64,000 nt of DNA. Source: Trichomonas vaginalis G3. Its lineage: Eukaryota > Parabasalia > Trichomonadida > Trichomonadidae. Position numbers and translations under genes: made by a program. Below, piece after piece: positions 30,313 through 40,355 of the stretch. Each line of letters opens with the position of its first letter. The first letter of the stretch is position 1. The notes under the pieces are model-generated. The model was not told the origin of the DNA, made no database searches, and saw only the letters and a program-made list of their open reading frames with translations. The DNA is taken from NCBI RefSeq assembly GCF_026262505.1, contig NC_067207.1:13918082-13982081 (forward strand), in the 5' to 3' direction.

Positions 30313-30897
30313 ATGTACGCTGAGTTTGTTGGAGAAGACCGTTGGGAAACTTGTTTGTTAGATGAGAAATATGAAATTCACTGTTGTGAGTCATTTGAAG
30401 TCAGAAAAAAAGAGACAAAAAGAGTTTTAAGCGAATGGGAGCAAAATGACGGATATGCTATGATGAGGATTGGTGGAAAACGCTATCTTAAACATGTTGT
30501 CATTGCAACTCATTTTATACCGAATCCTAACAATTTACCTTTTGTAGACCATATAAACCGTATAAGAAACGACAATAGACTTGAAAACTTGCGTTGGGTC
30601 ACTCGTTCTGAAAACAATAAGAACATAGGCAAATTTGGAGATATTGTATTCGAATTTGTCGACGAACTAGAAGATGAAACAATTGAAATTACAGACTATG
30701 GTAAGCATACGTTTGAGTTTTACTACTATAGCGAAGAACAAGACTCTTTCTACTTTTATACCGGCGTAAACTATAGGAAATTACAAGTATATTTTACTAA
30801 GGCAGGCTATGCTTATGTAAACGCTAGAGATACAGATGGAAAATACGTTAAAATACTTCTTAACAAATTCAAGAAGCTATATGGCATACCATTTTAA
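30313..30897 (+). CDS. HNH homing-type endonuclease, copy downstream of polymerase
   Basis: Whole frame of 194 residues (MYAEFVGEDRWETCLLDEKY). Conserved HNH_3 core: HVVIATHFIPNP, DHINRIRNDNRLENLRW, SENNKN. The N-terminal part resembles NUMOD4. The C-terminal domain (VFEFVDELEDETIEITDYG onward) is shared with the other copies. With the copy at 27489 it brackets the polymerase, a typical target of free-standing homing nucleases. Element C has a third copy (63388-63972). Confidence 0.8.
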   Translation: MYAEFVGEDRWETCLLDEKYEIHCCESFEVRKKETKRVLSEWEQNDGYAMMRIGGKRYLKHVVIATHFIPNPNNLPFVDHINRIRNDNRLENLRWVTRSENNKNIGKFGDIVFEFVDELEDETIEITDYGKHTFEFYYYSEEQDSFYFYTGVNYRKLQVYFTKAGYAYVNARDTDGKYVKILLNKFKKLYGIPF

Positions 30898-30933
30898 AAC
30901 GTTTTTAAAACAGTATATTTTTACATATATTAA

Positions 30934-31793
30934 ATGCTTCAGGTTGAAAAACAAAGAACAAAAGTAGCAGATACAAAACCGTTAGACTATATCTTTACAA
31001 ACGCTGGTAGAAATATTTCAGATGAAGAAATTTCATCCCGAACATACAGGTTTGACTATCCAATTCGTTGGCTTCAAAGTCCTTCAGATGCAAAGGCAAT
31101 AGGATTTAGAAGAGTTTTGTTTTCAAATAGAACTAACGCGTTTATGTTTGCAGTATATTTTCATGGTCAGTATAAAGGTTCTGACGGTCTAATAGAAAAA
31201 TTTGATGAAATGAAAATCTTTACAATTCGTTCAGACGAAAGTCTTGAAAAAACTCTAAATGACTTTCAAACTCAAATAAACAAATACTACTGGGAATTTC
31301 AAGAAAAATACCACTCTTTACTAAATGGAACATACTATCTGAAGCTAGAATACGACAAGATGAACTCCACAGTTTCATTTCAAAAGATTGAAATTAACCC
31401 TCCAAGAGATACAGAGTTTTTATATTGGGGAGTAGACAAACGTTCTTGGGCACAATTTCTTCGGTTACTAAACCAGAACGAACCATTGCCACCAGATGGT
31501 CCATTTAAATTTATACTCCCACCAGCAGATTTGACAGTTTATAGAAACGTGTTTGACCCTCAAATGTCATGTGTCATGCAAGTTTCAGTTCAAGCAACAA
31601 CAGTTTTCTGTGTATCGGTAAGGACTTTTATGACTTTGCTTCTAAATTCTACGAACCACCTAGTAACAGTTTCTCTGACTTTCAAGTCTGGTTCACAACA
31701 AACGGTGTGCAGCATATTATTCCATTGTACTATGACTTTTATCTCGAATTGTCTTTCATATACAACTACGGAAAAGTGCTGAAAAAGTATTGA
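30934..31793 (+). pseudogene. 286-aa Maverick protein, element B copy
   Basis: Homologue of the whole copy at 62491-63351. Landmarks: YIFTNAGRNISDEE, RFDYPIRWLQSPSDAKAIGF and WAQFLRLLNQNEPLPPDGPF. It follows the HNH gene in both B and C and ends within a few bases of a palindrome repeat. A diverged relative sits beside the fibre-like gene (23023-23871), so a virion attachment or penton-base role is possible. Looks broken, about one disruption. Confidence 0.55.
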
Positions 31794-31796
31794 AAA

Positions 31797-31870
31797 ATAT
31801 ATTTTAGGTGAAGTGGTGAGATCTCACCTCTTTTTTCACCTCTTTTTTCACCCGTTGAATTTTCATGAAT
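31797..31870. repeat. AGATCT-palindrome repeat (ggtgagatctcacc type), cassette border
   Basis: Core at 31815-31828, preceded by aaatatattttaggtgaag and followed by two half units and gaattttcatgaattt. With the copy at 32637-32710 it bounds the 31896-32255 gene and its array. Confidence 0.85.
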
Positions 31871-31895
31871 TTCCTTAAGATAGAAAAAAAGTGAG

Positions 31896-32255
31896 TTAAA
31901 ATGAGATGTTTACTGAACTGGTTGGATGCCGCCTTCTGAGGTTATGTAGAACGGCTGACCCGAGAATTTGTATAATTCGTGGAATTGGACTCTCTCTGTT
32001 TGGAAGTTGTATCCATGGGTGCTTTGCAAAGAACTTGAGAAGAGCTTCTTTCTTCATCTCCTTTATGTCGTCTACAGGAGTGTTTTCTGGTATTTGAATT
32101 GGAATTCCGGTTTCAATTTCGATTTTCAGCGCACCTCTTCCAGACAACCAGAAGCCGAGGGACTTGTTGGCTTTGTCCTTGCCCAAGTACTGCTTAACAA
32201 CTTCATTTATCTCTATAAGGTAAATTGCCTCATCTAATGGCTCGATGTTGTCCAT
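31896..32255 (-). CDS. Conserved accessory protein, 119 aa
   Basis: Whole frame MDNIEPLDEAIYLIEINEVV; homologue of the element A gene at 5565-5954 with the same TGIPIQIP and HPWIQLPNRESP blocks but strongly diverged elsewhere. No recognised domain. It is transcribed away from a 22-bp hairpin array, which is of the other sequence type than in A. Confidence 0.6.
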   Translation of the reverse strand: MDNIEPLDEAIYLIEINEVVKQYLGKDKANKSLGFWLSGRGALKIEIETGIPIQIPENTPVDDIKEMKKEALLKFFAKHPWIQLPNRESPIPRIIQILGSAVLHNLRRRHPTSSVNISF

Positions 32256-32600
32256 TGCACTGCTTCAGAACTAGTCTTGTACTTTTTCAGAACAATACTT
32301 GTACTGTTTCAGAACTAGTCTTGTACTTTTTCAGAACAATACTTGTACTGTTTCAGAACAAGACTTGTACTTTTTCAGAACAAGACTTGAACTTTTTCAG
32401 AACAAATTTCCCGTAAAAGCTCTCAATTTGTGAGAAAAATTTTCTGTTTCAGAACAAGACTTGTTCTGTTTCAGAACAATATTTGTACTGTTTCAGAACA
32501 ATATTTGTACTGTTTCAGAACAATATTTGTACTGTTTCAGAACAAGACTTGCACTGTTTCAAGACAATATTTGTACTGTTTCAAGACAATGTCCGACGGT
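32256..32600. repeat. 22-bp hairpin minisatellite, type 2
   Basis: About a dozen 22-bp units of tactgtttcagaacaatatttg, each able to fold as GTTCTG/CAGAAC-like arms around ttt. A non-repeat segment near 32401-32445 interrupts it and carries its own tctca/tgaga palindrome. The unit length, interruption and placement between two gene starts equal those of type 1, but the bases do not match. Confidence 0.85.
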
Positions 32601-32636
32601 TAAGCCACAAACGAATGTCCGACGTACCACCAAAAA
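32601..32636 (+). pseudogene. 5' remnant of the proline-rich gene
   Basis: gacggttaagccacaaacg and the first codons MSDVPP of the gene at 6204, then a direct join to the next palindrome repeat. Confidence 0.7.
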
Positions 32637-32712
32637 ATATATTTTAGGTGAAGTGGTGAGATCTCACCTGTTTTTTCACCTCTTTTCTCACCCGTTGAAT
32701 TTTCATGAATTT
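32637..32712. repeat. AGATCT-palindrome repeat, left border of 304-aa cassette in B
   Basis: Core at 32655-32668 with half units ttttttcacc and ttttctcacc. Inverted partner at 33690-33756. Confidence 0.85.
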
Positions 32713-32776
32713 TCCCGAAATAAAATAAAAAGTTAGTTTTTTTAAAAAAATATTTTTTTATTTTTATTGTAAGAAC

Positions 32777-33691
32777 ATGTTAGCAACAACAGCACCAAAC
32801 TCGTTAGTCATGAACCCAACTTCAATGTTAGTAGAGATGAAAAGCTTCATTCCTTCTTCATATACTTTCGAAACAGAAATCCAGAAGATAAAGCAAGAAC
32901 TTCTCCAAGGAGTTTTAGACTGTAGTGCAAAAGATGAAACAAATGAAGAATATCTTTATGAAATGCAGGATATTATTGACCATCTACCTAAACTTCCTGA
33001 AATACAACAACAAAAGCTTACTATTCCAGAATTCGATGAAATAGAAGTCAAAGCAACTGACTCAGTAGAAACCAAGAAGTTCATACGTAAGGTAAACTAT
33101 GAGTTTCTTGGATTTCATTGCAACCACAAAGTCATGGACAAAGACTGCGATATGGTATATAAGAACATCTCTGACATATACAAATCTGAAGAATTTAAGA
33201 CCTACGACAACTTTGTTTCGTTAGTTGCAAAATGTGTATGGCAGATAAGAGATAAAGATAAAAGAGGTAAAGTATGGAACGAACAGATAAAACCAGCAAC
33301 CTTTGAGTTAAAGAAAACCATTGACGCCTTAGTTGTTTTAGCAGGTCAAATTTCAATGTACAATGCTAAAATGAACCCACAATGTTCTAAATGTAAAGCA
33401 GCAATGAGGAAATATAACTACTCCGTCAAAGAGATAGAACGTATGAGAAACGACTATGCAGATTTAAAGAAAGAAGCAGAGAAACCAGCAGAAGATAAAA
33501 TGGACATGTTGACATTTCTGAACAAAAACTATCCAACTGCTGACGATTTCCTTCTTTCAGATGTCAAGAAGAAATATAAAGAAACATTCGGCATTGTTAA
33601 AACTTTTGACATACTGACAGAAGAAATAGAAGCTACAAAACTGTTTAGGATTTCAAATATACATCGTACAATTCATGTAAGACGCTTGTGA
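32777..33691 (+). CDS. 304-aa cargo protein, element B copy
   Basis: Whole, near-identical to 7435-8349, including the NPQCSKCKAAMRKYNYS and HCNHKVMDKDCD motifs. It is preceded by an AT-rich box (taaaaaaatatttttttatt...) and bounded by ggtgagatctcacc-type inverted repeats in place of the gttagatctaac type found in A. Confidence 0.75.
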   Translation: MLATTAPNSLVMNPTSMLVEMKSFIPSSYTFETEIQKIKQELLQGVLDCSAKDETNEEYLYEMQDIIDHLPKLPEIQQQKLTIPEFDEIEVKATDSVETKKFIRKVNYEFLGFHCNHKVMDKDCDMVYKNISDIYKSEEFKTYDNFVSLVAKCVWQIRDKDKRGKVWNEQIKPATFELKKTIDALVVLAGQISMYNAKMNPQCSKCKAAMRKYNYSVKEIERMRNDYADLKKEAEKPAEDKMDMLTFLNKNYPTADDFLLSDVKKKYKETFGIVKTFDILTEEIEATKLFRISNIHRTIHVRRL

Positions 33692-33756
33692 AAAAGAGGT
33701 GAGAAAAGAGGTGAGAAAACAGGTGAGATCTCACCTCTTCACCTAAAATATATTTT
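33690..33756. repeat. AGATCT-palindrome repeat, right border of 304-aa cassette in B
   Basis: Core at 33722-33735, preceded by aggtgagaaaagaggtgagaaaac; reverse complement of 32637-32712. It begins at the stop codon of the gene. Confidence 0.85.
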
Positions 33757-34486
33757 TGCTGAGTAAAATGACCAAATTTCATTATATAACTGTTATGAGT
33801 GACGAAGAGAACTTTGACACTTCGTAAAAAAAATCCCTGAAATCATATCTTTTATACAAAATTCAAGAGGTGAGAAAAGAGGTGAGAAAAGAGGTGAGAT
33901 CTCACCTCTTCACCTAAAATATATTTTTGTCTGATTTACGCTCATTTACGATGAAGTCTCAACAAAACATATACGAAGAAGTCTATTTCCTGTGTTGTTG
34001 TCAAAATGTCATGTTGTCACACTTTTTCAGAGAAGTTCATTTAACCGAGGGACCTGGTTAGATCTAAAATATATTTTTGCTGAAAAAAATGACCAAATTT
34101 CATGATATAACTGTATTTTTTTGACGAAGAGAACTTTGACACTTCGTAAAAAAAATCCCTGAAATCGTAAAAAAATGACCAAATTTCATGAATTTCCTCA
34201 TATGTTTGCTACCCAAGGAAAACCGAGGATAGAGATTCCGTACGAAAATCGTAAAAAAACTCTATGAAAATCGTGAAAAAATGCGAGTAGTAAAAAAAAA
34301 CCACTCACCTAAAACTCATGAAAATCGTGAAAAAATGCTACCCCGACTTTTACAGGGGTTGCCTAAAACTCATGAAAATCGTAAAAAAACTCTATGAAAT
34401 CATATCTTTTATACAAGATAGAAAAAATAAAATTAACGCTAGTTTTTTTAAAATATTTTTTTTTATTTTGTATGTAAAGACAGTAA
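33757..34486. repeat. Gene-poor stretch of palindrome repeats, KilA-N fragments and hairpin frames
   Basis: A further palindrome repeat (core 33893-33906), a shared aatgtcatgttgtcacac block (near 34006, also in C near 60360), and a KilA-N gene fragment near 34190-34255. Repeated atgaaaatcgtgaaaaa frames enclose hairpins at 34285-34306 and 34340-34359. I see no gene. Confidence 0.65.
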
Positions 34487-35090
34487 ATGACAAACACTGA
34501 GTTTGAAACAGTTAAAAAGATAGACAATGACACCAAAGTGGTTAGAATAGGTGATTTAAACGTAAGATACTCAAAGAAATACAAAAAATATTCTTTGTCA
34601 GACATTTTAACACCATCTGGAAAGAGAGCAAAGGACTGGGTTAGAAATGCTTCAACTCAGAAAATTTTGACAAGAAATCCTGAGCTTTTGATATCGGTAA
34701 GATTTCATGGAACTACAGCATATCTCATCGACAAAAGTCTTATACCACTAGTTTTGTTCTGGATTGACCCAGTTGTTGGATATAATTTCATAACATATGG
34801 TTCATTCGATACGGAACGTTGCAGTGAAGGCTTACTTTACATCGTTCAGAAACCGAAGGACTTCAATACAAAGAGATATAAGATAGGAAGAACATATAAT
34901 ATAACTAAAAGATATGACAGTATAGTCAATAGAGTTAAGGTTGTGTTTGGTGAGAGCTGCTGAAACAGAACTGCTTGAAGTTTTTGAGAAAAGGTATGGT
35001 GCTCCCACGAAAGGTAAAGAAACGTTTGAAGTAGATGAGATAGATAGTGCTATAAATTATTTTGACGAAGTTGCTGAAAAATACATGTAA
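34487..35090 (+). pseudogene. KilA-N / GIY-YIG-like (T5orf172/MUG113 type) protein, element B
   Basis: Homologue of the whole copy at 59388-60002: an N-terminal KilA-N-like region and a C-terminal segment LLYIVQKPKDFNTKRYKIGR characteristic of the T5orf172/MUG113 GIY-YIG-related family. Broken, about one disruption. Absent from the equivalent place in A. Confidence 0.65.
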
Positions 35091-35129
35091 AGCGTTTATT
35101 TTTCAAGCTTGACACCAAAGATGGCTCAG

Positions 35130-35520
35130 GTAGCTCTATAAGGTAAATTGTCTTGTCAAATCCTTCTGGCATTCCGAGTCCTTCCTTCCGACATTCCGAG
35201 TCCTTCCTTCCGACATTCCGAGTCCTTCCTTCCGACAGGAAAAGTCCTTCCTTCCGACAGGAAAAGTTTTTCTTTCCGACAGGAAAGGTCCTTCCTTCCG
35301 ACAGGAAAAGTTTTTCTTTCCGACAGGAAAAGTTTTTCTTTCCGACAGGAAAAATTTTTTCTGTTGTTCGTCCGTAAACCATTCAAATTTTCGAAAATTG
35401 AGAACTTTTTGGTCGACCTTCAGAAAAAGTTTTTCCTTCCGACAGGAAAAGTTTTTCTTTCCGACAGGAAAAGTCCTTCCTTCCGACAGGAAAAGTCCTT
35501 CCTTCCGACAGGACACAAAC
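35130..35520. repeat. 22-bp hairpin minisatellite, type 1, with remnant gene starts on both sides
   Basis: Units of tttccgacaggaaa-type, 22 bp apart (for example acagg at 35301 and 35323), interrupted by the same non-repeat segment as in A (about 35352-35430). The left side keeps the 5' end of the 5565-type gene and the right side that of the proline-rich gene. Confidence 0.85.
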
Positions 35521-35523
35521 GAA

Positions 35524-35615
35524 TGTCCGACGTACCACCAACCGAGTCCATTCCAAAGTCAGAAGAACCGACAGCCCCAGCACCACAACAGACTAAGACT
35601 CAAACACTTACATTT
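35524..35615 (+). pseudogene. 5' remnant of the proline-rich gene beside the ATPase
   Basis: Starts MSDVPPTESIPKSEEP after the array, then joins the ATPase 3' region. Only the head of the gene at 6204 is present. Confidence 0.65.
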
Positions 35616-36489
35616 TTACGCTTGACTTTTTACAATTTGAACTTTGTTTGCGTAGATGTGAATTCTGAAAGAAGTATGAGGGTCTTGTATGACTTTGTAC
35701 TTCTCCCATAGTTCATGTCTGTCAAACTTACCTGCCATGGACTCTTTCATAAGTTCCATGAAATCGTCTTCGGACAATCCGGAAAAAAGTATGATATCAG
35801 TAAGTATTCTCTTTACATCCTTACTTAAACTCTTTGCTGTCTGTACACAAATGACAACTGAAATGTTAAAGTGTCTGAGCTTCTTAAGAATTCGACACAT
35901 GTCTTGTTCTCTATTCTTTAACAAAGGATGAGAAGCAAAGTCATCTAAGATAAGAAGACATCTGTGAGGGTAAGTCTTCCAATCGTAAGATTGCAATTTC
36001 TTCGAAATGTATTCTATCTCTTTCTGTTTGTTTCTGAAGTGTTTCTTCTCTAATATTCTCTGCATTTCCTCATTTGGGTCTTTAAACTTAGAATTGACAT
36101 ACTCATTTATAGCATTGTACTTCAAAACTCTTCTTTGGTACTTCTTTATCCAATCTAACAACTCAGAGTCTTTTATACATACTAACTTAGACTTTTTTAT
36201 AATATCTTTGAACGAATTGACGGTTTGGTCAAATTGACCAGAAGTACTACAAATGACTACTAACTCATAGAATGGGTTCTTCTCATCTAGTTCTTGTTGT
36301 TGTGCAGCCATTTTAAGATAAGTGAAAGTCTTACCCGACCCAGGTGGTGCAATTAGACCTGTTATACCATTCTGAGCAAATAAGAACTTGTCATGTATGG
36401 GTTTTATCTGAGCATTTTCCAACTTCCTCTTGTTTGTTTAAAACATTCTCAAATTTCTTGTCAATGTCAGCAAACTTTTTTTCTAACAT
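35616..36489 (-). pseudogene. A32/HerA-FtsK type DNA packaging ATPase, element B
   Basis: Main open stretch 35616-36422: Walker A GLIAPPGSGKTFTYLK, Walker B RCLLILDDFASHPL, then SVVICVQTAKSL and a C-terminal HIYANKVQIVKSQA. Upstream sequence to an ATG at 36489 is coding-like and shared with C (about 290 aa in all). Genome packaging motor. Broken only mildly, about one disruption. Divergent from the gene at 36524. Confidence 0.85.
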
Positions 36490-36523
36490 ATTTTTAGAAA
36501 AATTAAAATTTTTATCTTTTAAA

Positions 36524-36991
36524 ATGTCTAGCGATTTCGCTATCTATATTCGAGACAAGCTTTTCGACAGCAAAACATCTGTCGACCATAAAATCTTACA
36601 TAGTGTAAACAAGAAAGGTGAATTTGTTCTAAAGTTCTGTTTCTGGGAATATGACAAGAACCATAAAACATTAAGCAGAGAAGTCTTAAAATTTGTCAAT
36701 GACAGACTTGTTGACAGAGATGACGCCTCTTGGAGAGATGAAGTCCAACAAAACTTCTTAGAATGCAAAGAAGACACATGCGCTGTTCTTGAAAATGAAA
36801 TAGAAAACAGAATAGAAGAGCTATTAAATGACAAAGCACTTTTACAAAAATATGGTTCTGAGAAGTTTGACATAACTCCACCAGAAAAGAAGAAGAGAGA
36901 AAAGAAAGAAAAGAAAGTAGAAGAAGAGAAGAAAGAACCAGAGCCAGAGAAAAAGAAATTTGACAATGTAAAAATAAAATTTTATTTTTAG
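36524..36991 (+). CDS. Conserved small Maverick protein, 155 aa
   Basis: Whole frame from MSSDFAIYIRDKLFDSKTSV. N-terminal half globular; residues 60-115 Glu/Asp-rich helical; C-terminus a Lys/Glu repeat. The frame upstream to 36344 is antisense of the ATPase and not used. Its 3' end overlaps the convergent gene at 36988 by 4 bp. Function unknown. Confidence 0.6.
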   Translation: MSSDFAIYIRDKLFDSKTSVDHKILHSVNKKGEFVLKFCFWEYDKNHKTLSREVLKFVNDRLVDRDDASWRDEVQQNFLECKEDTCAVLENEIENRIEELLNDKALLQKYGSEKFDITPPEKKKREKKEKKVEEEKKEPEPEKKKFDNVKIKFYF

Positions 36992-37407
36992 AACATTTCT
37001 GGGTCAATGTCAATGTTCTCTTCCTCTTTAGGAGCAAACACTGGCTTAGACTCTAAAATCTTTTTACCCAATTTACCTTGAACTTCAACTATCTTAGACT
37101 CATAATATTCATAGTCGTCTGCTTTCTTTGGTTCATAAGGTATAACAAGTTTGTATGCTTTGCCTTCTTTAAGGTTTGAAAACCTTCTGTCAAAACTTTC
37201 TTTGACTGTTAACAAACCTTCTATGTCTAAGTCTTCAAATTTCGCACCATTTTTAGTCACAATAGCAAACTTAACTGGTTCGATGTTCCAAACTTTGTCA
37301 AATGAAGACTTTTCAAAATGGTAGAAGTAAACATTCAAATATGTGAATGGGTCTAGTTCTTCTTTAAGTCCTGACATGTACTTGTTGACTGAGATGAATT
37401 TCGTCAT
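36988..37407 (-). CDS. Conserved Maverick protein, 139 aa, element B copy
   Basis: Whole, near-identical to 9949-10368; acidic tail NIDIDPEMF. Follows the helicase gene by about 35 bp on the same strand with an AT-rich box between. Confidence 0.6.
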   Translation of the reverse strand: MTKFISVNKYMSGLKEELDPFTYLNVYFYHFEKSSFDKVWNIEPVKFAIVTKNGAKFEDLDIEGLLTVKESFDRRFSNLKEGKAYKLVIPYEPKKADDYEYYESKIVEVQGKLGKKILESKPVFAPKEEENIDIDPEMF

Positions 37408-37443
37408 CTTTTCTATCGGATAAAAAAATATTTTTTTTAAAAT

Positions 37444-38676
37444 TTACTCAGAAAAATTTTTCTTTGTATATACACCATTCTGTACGTCTAAAAGACTTTT
37501 GACATTTGCCAAGAATGTTCGTTTAGACGCTGTCATATAACCATATTCTTGACAATACTGTTTATACGAATCGTACAATGACCTTTCATCTAAACACTCA
37601 AAGTCAGTTTCATCTATGAACAGTTCATATACACTCTTGTTTGCTTCTAACAATGTTTGTCTCTCTTCGGTATGTGGAATTTGTCTTGGATTGAACTTGA
37701 AATATCTAATGTCATGAAATATGAGAACAAGTGGTTGTAAAAGTCAGATGTCAAAGTTTCTGCTAAGTCGTCAAAATATTCTGTATCTTGCATATGAGCT
37801 TCTGACGTTCTGACAACTACATATCTTCTGTCAGAACTTTCTAACTTCATCGGAACGGCGTTGTTTGAAACCATGATGAAATTTGCAACATTTTCACAAA
37901 CTCTTTGGTCTTTATATTTTCTTTCAACAACTCCAACTTTGTCTGTTATAAGACTCTTCAAAGCATCCGAGTTCAAAACTTTTGTTGTATCTATACTTTG
38001 AAGTTCGTTACATACTATAAGTTTCATATTCTCTATTGAAGAGTTAAACTTACCGCAGATGTTTTCTAAGTTTGTCATATTCGGGTTCGAATAGCCCTCT
38101 AACAGTTTGCATAAGATATCTGTAAAGAAAGTGTTCTTACCTGTTCCTTGTTTTCCAATTACAATGAGAGCAGTTTCATTTTTAGCACTTGGATGTTGTA
38201 AGATGTTTGCAAACCAACATAAGATATACTCATAGACTCTTTCGTTTCCATTGCATATAATTTCTTTGACATGGTCTAACCAAGCTTCTATAACATTTTC
38301 TTTCCATTCTACTTGTTCGTATTTATATCCAGTGAAGATAGAATAGAAGTTTGGAGAAGGTGTATAGAACTTTATACCACGAACTGAAAAATCTTCTAAC
38401 TTTGACAATAAGATATCCCAAGCATCTAACATCTTCATACCAACTTGTACGACTTTTATTTTCTTAAGTTTTGTTTACATTCTTGTTCTGAAACTATTGT
38501 CGCTTAGGTTTGTTAAAGACTACATCCCATTCTTTCATAACATAACATTCTGGGGCAGAGTCGACATAAATGACTAAACGTTTCAAATTCTCGACTGCTT
38601 TGTTATAGTCTCTAAATGGACACATATTTCTGAACGCTTGGAAGTCATAAAAATCTGAAACGTCTATTCTGTACAT
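37444..38676 (-). pseudogene. Superfamily 3 (D5/NS1-like) helicase, element B
   Basis: The main open stretch shows LIVIGKQGTGKNTFF (Walker A), KLIVCNELQSI (motif B), NVANFIMVSNNAVPMKL (motif C) and SSDRRYVVVRT. The N-terminal part begins MYRIDVSDFYDFQAFRNMCP. Role in element replication. Broken, about two disruptions. Confidence 0.85.
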
Positions 38677-38705
38677 TTTTATAAAAATAAAAAAAAATAT
38701 TTTTT

Positions 38706-39512
38706 TTATTCTTGACTTTGTTGTTGCATTTGTTCCATTTGTTGCATTTGTTGTTCTTGAGCTATTTGTTGTTGAAGTTGTTCTTGTAGTACAATACTTT
38801 CACCAGTTGCATCTTCCAATTCGAAACTTTCTGCCGTCATTGACAAATACATAGGACATAAAAGTTTTACAGGAACAAAGTTTGCGTCGACTAAGGTTAA
38901 GTTTATGTTTGCTAAAGTGTTTGAGTTTACTAAAGCTGAAAACTCTGCATTCGAATGAACAATAGGCAAACCAGCAGAGAATGTGTTGTTTATACGCATG
39001 AGTATCTTTTGGTCATAGTAGTTTCTGTCGACATTCGAATAGCACTTTGAACCTAAGTTTGAAACAATATATAAAATAGGTGTACTTAAAGTCAATGGAA
39101 TAGATAGACCTTGTATGACACCTTTTCCTGTTATAGGAAACTGTTGGTAGTAAAAACCAGATATAAGTTTTGTATTATAGCTCATATCGTTTATACTAAA
39201 CTCAGTCGGACATCCAAACATAATGAAACCTGCTCTAGTTGCAGCACATGTTACATCCGTCCTTAAAGTATTAAATAAGTCAACAAAACCTGTTGGTGGT
39301 ATATCTGAGTAAGTATCTTCAAAGGAGTATTTTTTACCATTCACAACAACAAAGTCTTCTGGTGTCAAAAGAGCAAAACAGGCTTTAGTCGTCATCGTGT
39401 TTAAGGTCAGTTTACAATATCGTCCTTGAGGACTTTGTAAGTTTGTTGTTATAGAATTATATGACTCAGGGTTTTTAGTCGTAATAGTATAAACCACTAT
39501 GTCTTCTGCCAT
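38706..39512 (-). CDS. Minor capsid (penton-like) protein, whole copy
   Basis: 268 residues from MAEDIVVYTITTKNPESYNS. Beta-rich body with repeated short hydrophobic strands (TRAGFIMFGCPTEF, SGFYYQQFPITGKGVIQGLS, PVKLLCPMYLSMTAES) and a Gln/Met-rich tail. Size, composition and position between helicase and major capsid fit a single-jelly-roll penton. It looks whole. A structure prediction would settle the call. Confidence 0.65.
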   Translation of the reverse strand: MAEDIVVYTITTKNPESYNSITTNLQSPQGRYCKLTLNTMTTKACFALLTPEDFVVVNGKKYSFEDTYSDIPPTGFVDLFNTLRTDVTCAATRAGFIMFGCPTEFSINDMSYNTKLISGFYYQQFPITGKGVIQGLSIPLTLSTPILYIVSNLGSKCYSNVDRNYYDQKILMRINNTFSAGLPIVHSNAEFSALVNSNTLANINLTLVDANFVPVKLLCPMYLSMTAESFELEDATGESIVLQEQLQQQIAQEQQMQQMEQMQQQSQE

Positions 39513-39522
39513 TTACATATAT

Positions 39523-39752
39523 TTAAAAGTTTTTCTGAAAGTGGAGAAGAACTTCATCTAAACTTTCACATGGCGTTTCTTGAAGTTCTCTGTCTAAGAA
39601 GTTCAAATATTTTGTAAAGACATAGAACTTTCCTTTGTCTACACGAACAAACAAAACAGGGTCTTTCATATCGTTCAAAAGTGTGTAAAGTCTTTACATG
39701 AAATAAAGTCTATATTATTTTTCTTCAAACATCTTTCAAGAAGTTTTGACAT
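39523..39752 (-). pseudogene. Small conserved gene (MSKLLERCLKK family), element B
   Basis: About 75 codons from ATG 39752. Later part FVRVDKGKFYVFTKYLNFLD and a C-terminal LLHFQKNF. A homologue lies at 53789-54021 in C; A lacks it in the equivalent gap. Looks broken, about one disruption. Function unknown. Confidence 0.45.
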
Positions 39753-39758
39753 TTTTAC

Positions 39759-40337
39759 TTAGCAAGTAAATTTTAATGAAATGTTGTGGTCGTCAAATAT
39801 TTTTATAACGTCTGGGAAACTATATTTTAAGTTCAACGTTTCACCTCCTTTCATAACGTATATCTTGTCAATGACATTATATGAAACACCACAGCAAGCA
39901 ATGTCAGGTTCTATTTCTTTGATGTTTATATCGTCTGCCTCTGTCAAAAGTTTCAATAGTTCTTTCAAAATTTCATGAGGTGCAATGACATATGAGTTCA
40001 CTTTTACAGGGTTGTGTTCGACCAAGTTTAACATTATACCTAAAGCTTGACAAATCTTCTCCTGAGTTTTAAGTTTGTCTTTAAGTTGTTGGTAGTCGTT
40101 TCGAATATCTGCAACAGAACTTAAGTCTCTGCTAACTTCAGGGTATGTTGGTTCTTTTACAGGAACTATTGTTATACCATCTTCGTCTTCGTATGGTTTC
40201 CCCACTTCAACATCTCTTTCTTTGACATTGACAACAACACTTTGACTGTTTGTTTGAGTTGGTGAATTTAACTTCACATCTGCCATCGCCATTAAACCTT
40301 TTGAAACACTTACGCTTCTATTTTTCGGAAATGACAT
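39759..40337 (-). CDS. Conserved Maverick protein, 192 aa (MSFPKNRS family)
   Basis: Whole from ATG 40337; the longer frame to 40607 lacks a fitting start and is antisense of the next gene. Helical mid region (DYQQLKDKLKTQEKICQAL), C-terminal domain with DIACCGVSYN. Divergent from the 40356 gene with 18 bp between. Confidence 0.55.
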   Translation of the reverse strand: MSFPKNRSVSVSKGLMAMADVKLNSPTQTNSQSVVVNVKERDVEVGKPYEDEDGITIVPVKEPTYPEVSRDLSSVADIRNDYQQLKDKLKTQEKICQALGIMLNLVEHNPVKVNSYVIAPHEILKELLKLLTEADDINIKEIEPDIACCGVSYNVIDKIYVMKGGETLNLKYSFPDVIKIFDDHNISLKFTC

Positions 40338-40355
40338 TTTACTTAGAATAAAAAG

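Larger units (their letters stand above)
30254..35615. other. Accessory (cargo) region of element B
   Basis: Between polymerase and packaging ATPase: HNH gene, 286-aa-family gene, palindrome repeat, 31896 gene with 22-bp array type 2, palindrome repeat, 304-aa gene, two palindrome repeats, KilA-N fragments, KilA-N/GIY-YIG-like gene, 22-bp array type 1, proline-rich gene remnant. Compare A (3767-8529) and C (57941-63972). Confidence 0.75.

Noticed and set aside
32256-32600. 22-bp arrays as CRISPR
   Set aside because: Units are directly adjacent with no unique spacers, no cas genes are present, and the context is eukaryotic.
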